DNA from: Microbacterium suwonense
GTDB taxonomy: Bacteria > Actinomycetota > Actinomycetes > Actinomycetales > Microbacteriaceae
DNA: 64,000 nt
Reading direction: 5' to 3'
NCBI RefSeq assembly: GCF_030296555.1
Contig: NZ_AP027728.1
Location: 682,001 to 746,000, forward strand
Every line of letters begins with the position of its first letter. Positions within the stretch are counted from its first letter, which is position 1. A program made the position numbers and the translations under genes. The notes below the pieces were generated by a model. It was not told the origin of the DNA. It made no database searches and saw only the letters and a list, made by a program, of their open reading frames with translations. This document shows, piece by piece, positions 63,072 to 64,000 of this stretch.

Positions 63072-63740
63072 GTGATCGGCGAAGAAGATGACGTGCTCCT
63101 CAGCCGCATCGATGAACTGCGTGAACAGCTCGGCCCGGGTAAGAGGCTGCCCTCCGAGCGTGCGCTGTCCGAGCGCTGGAACGTCTCCAGGGTCACGCTC
63201 CGAGACCGTATTCGAGCATTCGAATCGATCGGTCTGCTGGAACGGCGCGGAACCGCCGGCGTCTACACGCGTGAGGTGCAACCGGAGGATCTGGCGAGCA
63301 TTCTCTCGATCGGCTTCCGGGCGACCATACTCGCCAATCCACACGTGTTCAGATCGGTGCGGATCGCTCTCGAGATGAAGGCGGCCGTACTCGCTCTGTC
63401 ATTGCAGGCTCCGGTCCCGCTGGCGTATGCGGAGCAGGCCACGCGCGTCATGGAGACATCGACGGACCCGGAGGAACTGTTGCAGGCGGACCGTGACTTC
63501 CACCACGCGATACTCGAAGCCTCGGGTGATCCAGGGCTGAAGTTCGTCGCTAAGACCTTCGAGAAGCTGACCGAGCGGTCGATGACGATGGTGGGCGGTG
63601 GTGACGCTCGGGCGCAGATACGCGATCGATACGTGCGCGCCCACCGGCAGATGCTCGAAGCGATCCGCTCAGGTGAGGCCGCTCAAGTGCTTGACGCCGT
63701 CTCGCGGCACTACTCCGAAGTCCACCCGGATCTGGCGTGA
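63072..63740 (+). CDS. GntR-family regulator with FCD domain
   Basis: A 222-residue repressor: winged helix (about residues 8-70, RLPSERALSERWNVSRVTLR) and an all-helical FCD effector-binding domain with acidic/His residues (ADRDFHHAILEASGDP and RAHRQMLEAIRSG, His ligands for a metal). FCD regulators sense organic acids. GTG at 63072 with GAAGG upstream. Convergent with a ketopantoate reductase-like gene; target not visible in the window. Confidence 0.87.
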   Translation: MIGEEDDVLLSRIDELREQLGPGKRLPSERALSERWNVSRVTLRDRIRAFESIGLLERRGTAGVYTREVQPEDLASILSIGFRATILANPHVFRSVRIALEMKAAVLALSLQAPVPLAYAEQATRVMETSTDPEELLQADRDFHHAILEASGDPGLKFVAKTFEKLTERSMTMVGGGDARAQIRDRYVRAHRQMLEAIRSGEAAQVLDAVSRHYSEVHPDLA

Positions 63741-63750
63741 ACGCCATTCA

Positions 63751-63794
63751 GTCGGTCGGCTCGCTCTCCGTCGCGACAGTGCGGGGCGACCGAC
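63751..63794. terminator. Inverted repeat between convergent genes
   Basis: GTCGGTCG (63751-63758) pairs with CGACCGAC (63787-63794), loop 28 nt. Weak terminator candidate in the 81-bp gap. Confidence 0.3.
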
Positions 63795-63821
63795 GACTGA
63801 GTCGGGCGCCCCGTGCATTCC

Positions 63822-64000
63822 TCAGGCCTCCCAGCTGGACTCGATACCTTTCAGCAGAGCGGTGACGGCGCGGTTGAGCGGGAGATCGAGCCCGAGTCGC
63901 TCGGCTTCACGCAGCACGGCGCCGTTGATCGCGTCCACTTCCGTGCGACGACGATTCTCGATGTCGACGAGCATGGACGGTTTGCCTCCCGCACCCGCGT
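63822..64000 (-). CDS. 2-dehydropantoate 2-reductase-like protein, 3' end only
   Basis: The visible 59 codons end in SMLVDIENRRRTEVDAINGA, then the helical C-terminal segment LREAERLGLDLPLN and LLKGIESSWEA, the PanE/ApbA C-terminal domain. The conserved SMLxD motif and Glu for substrate binding are present. Ketopantoate reductase makes pantoate for CoA synthesis; paralogues of unknown role are common. The 5' part lies beyond the window. Confidence 0.8.
   Translation of the reverse strand, partial: AGAGGKPSMLVDIENRRRTEVDAINGAVLREAERLGLDLPLNRAVTALLKGIESSWEA

Overview
The window is 64 kb of GC-rich chromosome from an actinobacterium, most likely Microbacterium or a close relative in Microbacteriaceae. 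The evidence is the codon bias, a discrete type II fatty-acid operon (fabD-fabH-acpP-fabF) with a PucR/FasR-type regulator and a homodimeric AceE, the glutamine synthetase/GlnE pair, DUF3099 and DUF3145 proteins, type B L31, GlgC/GlgA and a BioQ-type biotin regulator. Nearly all of it is backbone. I see no prophage, integrase, insertion sequence, CRISPR array or plasmid functions.

Layout. 1-3.3 kb: end of the SUF Fe-S operon (SufC, MIP18-type factor), a PatB-type C-S lyase and an MFS exporter. 3.3-6.1 kb: biotin-uptake locus, bioQ divergent from bioY-bioM-bioN, with a CHY zinc-finger gene as last cistron. 6.1-10.1 kb: acyltransferase, two-component system and DedA protein on the minus strand. 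10.2-15 kb: ABC-F ATPase, GrpB-like protein, a DUF559 endonuclease-like gene embedded in three related hairpin repeats, SURF1 and DUF3099. 15-20 kb: FabG, SerB, GlgC/GlgA, ABC ATPase, L31. 20-29.9 kb: exonuclease, an SSB paralogue, lipoprotein, EttA, two thioesterases, flavoprotein, globin, MscS. 29.9-38.2 kb: PepN, ferrochelatase, RpiB, Nei-type glycosylase, amidohydrolase, Dps, gamma-carbonic anhydrase and a CAT-anticodon tRNA. 38.2-42.2 kb: the least-characterised stretch, with an acidic protein, a GmrSD-like DUF262 protein, a putative double-stranded beta-helix oxygenase and DUF3145. 42.3-49.9 kb: fab operon, FasR-like regulator, AceE. 50-56 kb: tRNA-Val, CDGSH protein, acyltransferase, aldo/keto reductase, YchJ, zinc-ribbon protein, short family A polymerase and RNase P RNA. 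56-64 kb: PPGK, GlnA, GlnE, SulP, a GntR/FCD regulator and the 3' end of a ketopantoate-reductase-like gene.

Three patterns cut across the window. (1) Eight genes, several normally essential, are broken by an apparent loss of exactly one base in a G or C run of 3-5. That looks like sequencing or assembly error, and these genes are annotated at full length. (2) At least 18 genes have a TANNNT -10 hexamer 6-7 nt before the start codon, the signature of leaderless mRNA; this fixes several starts. (3) A family of 60-nt imperfect hairpins occupies three consecutive intergenic gaps around the DUF559 gene, which is the best candidate here for an undescribed element. No gap longer than about 210 bp lacks a gene.
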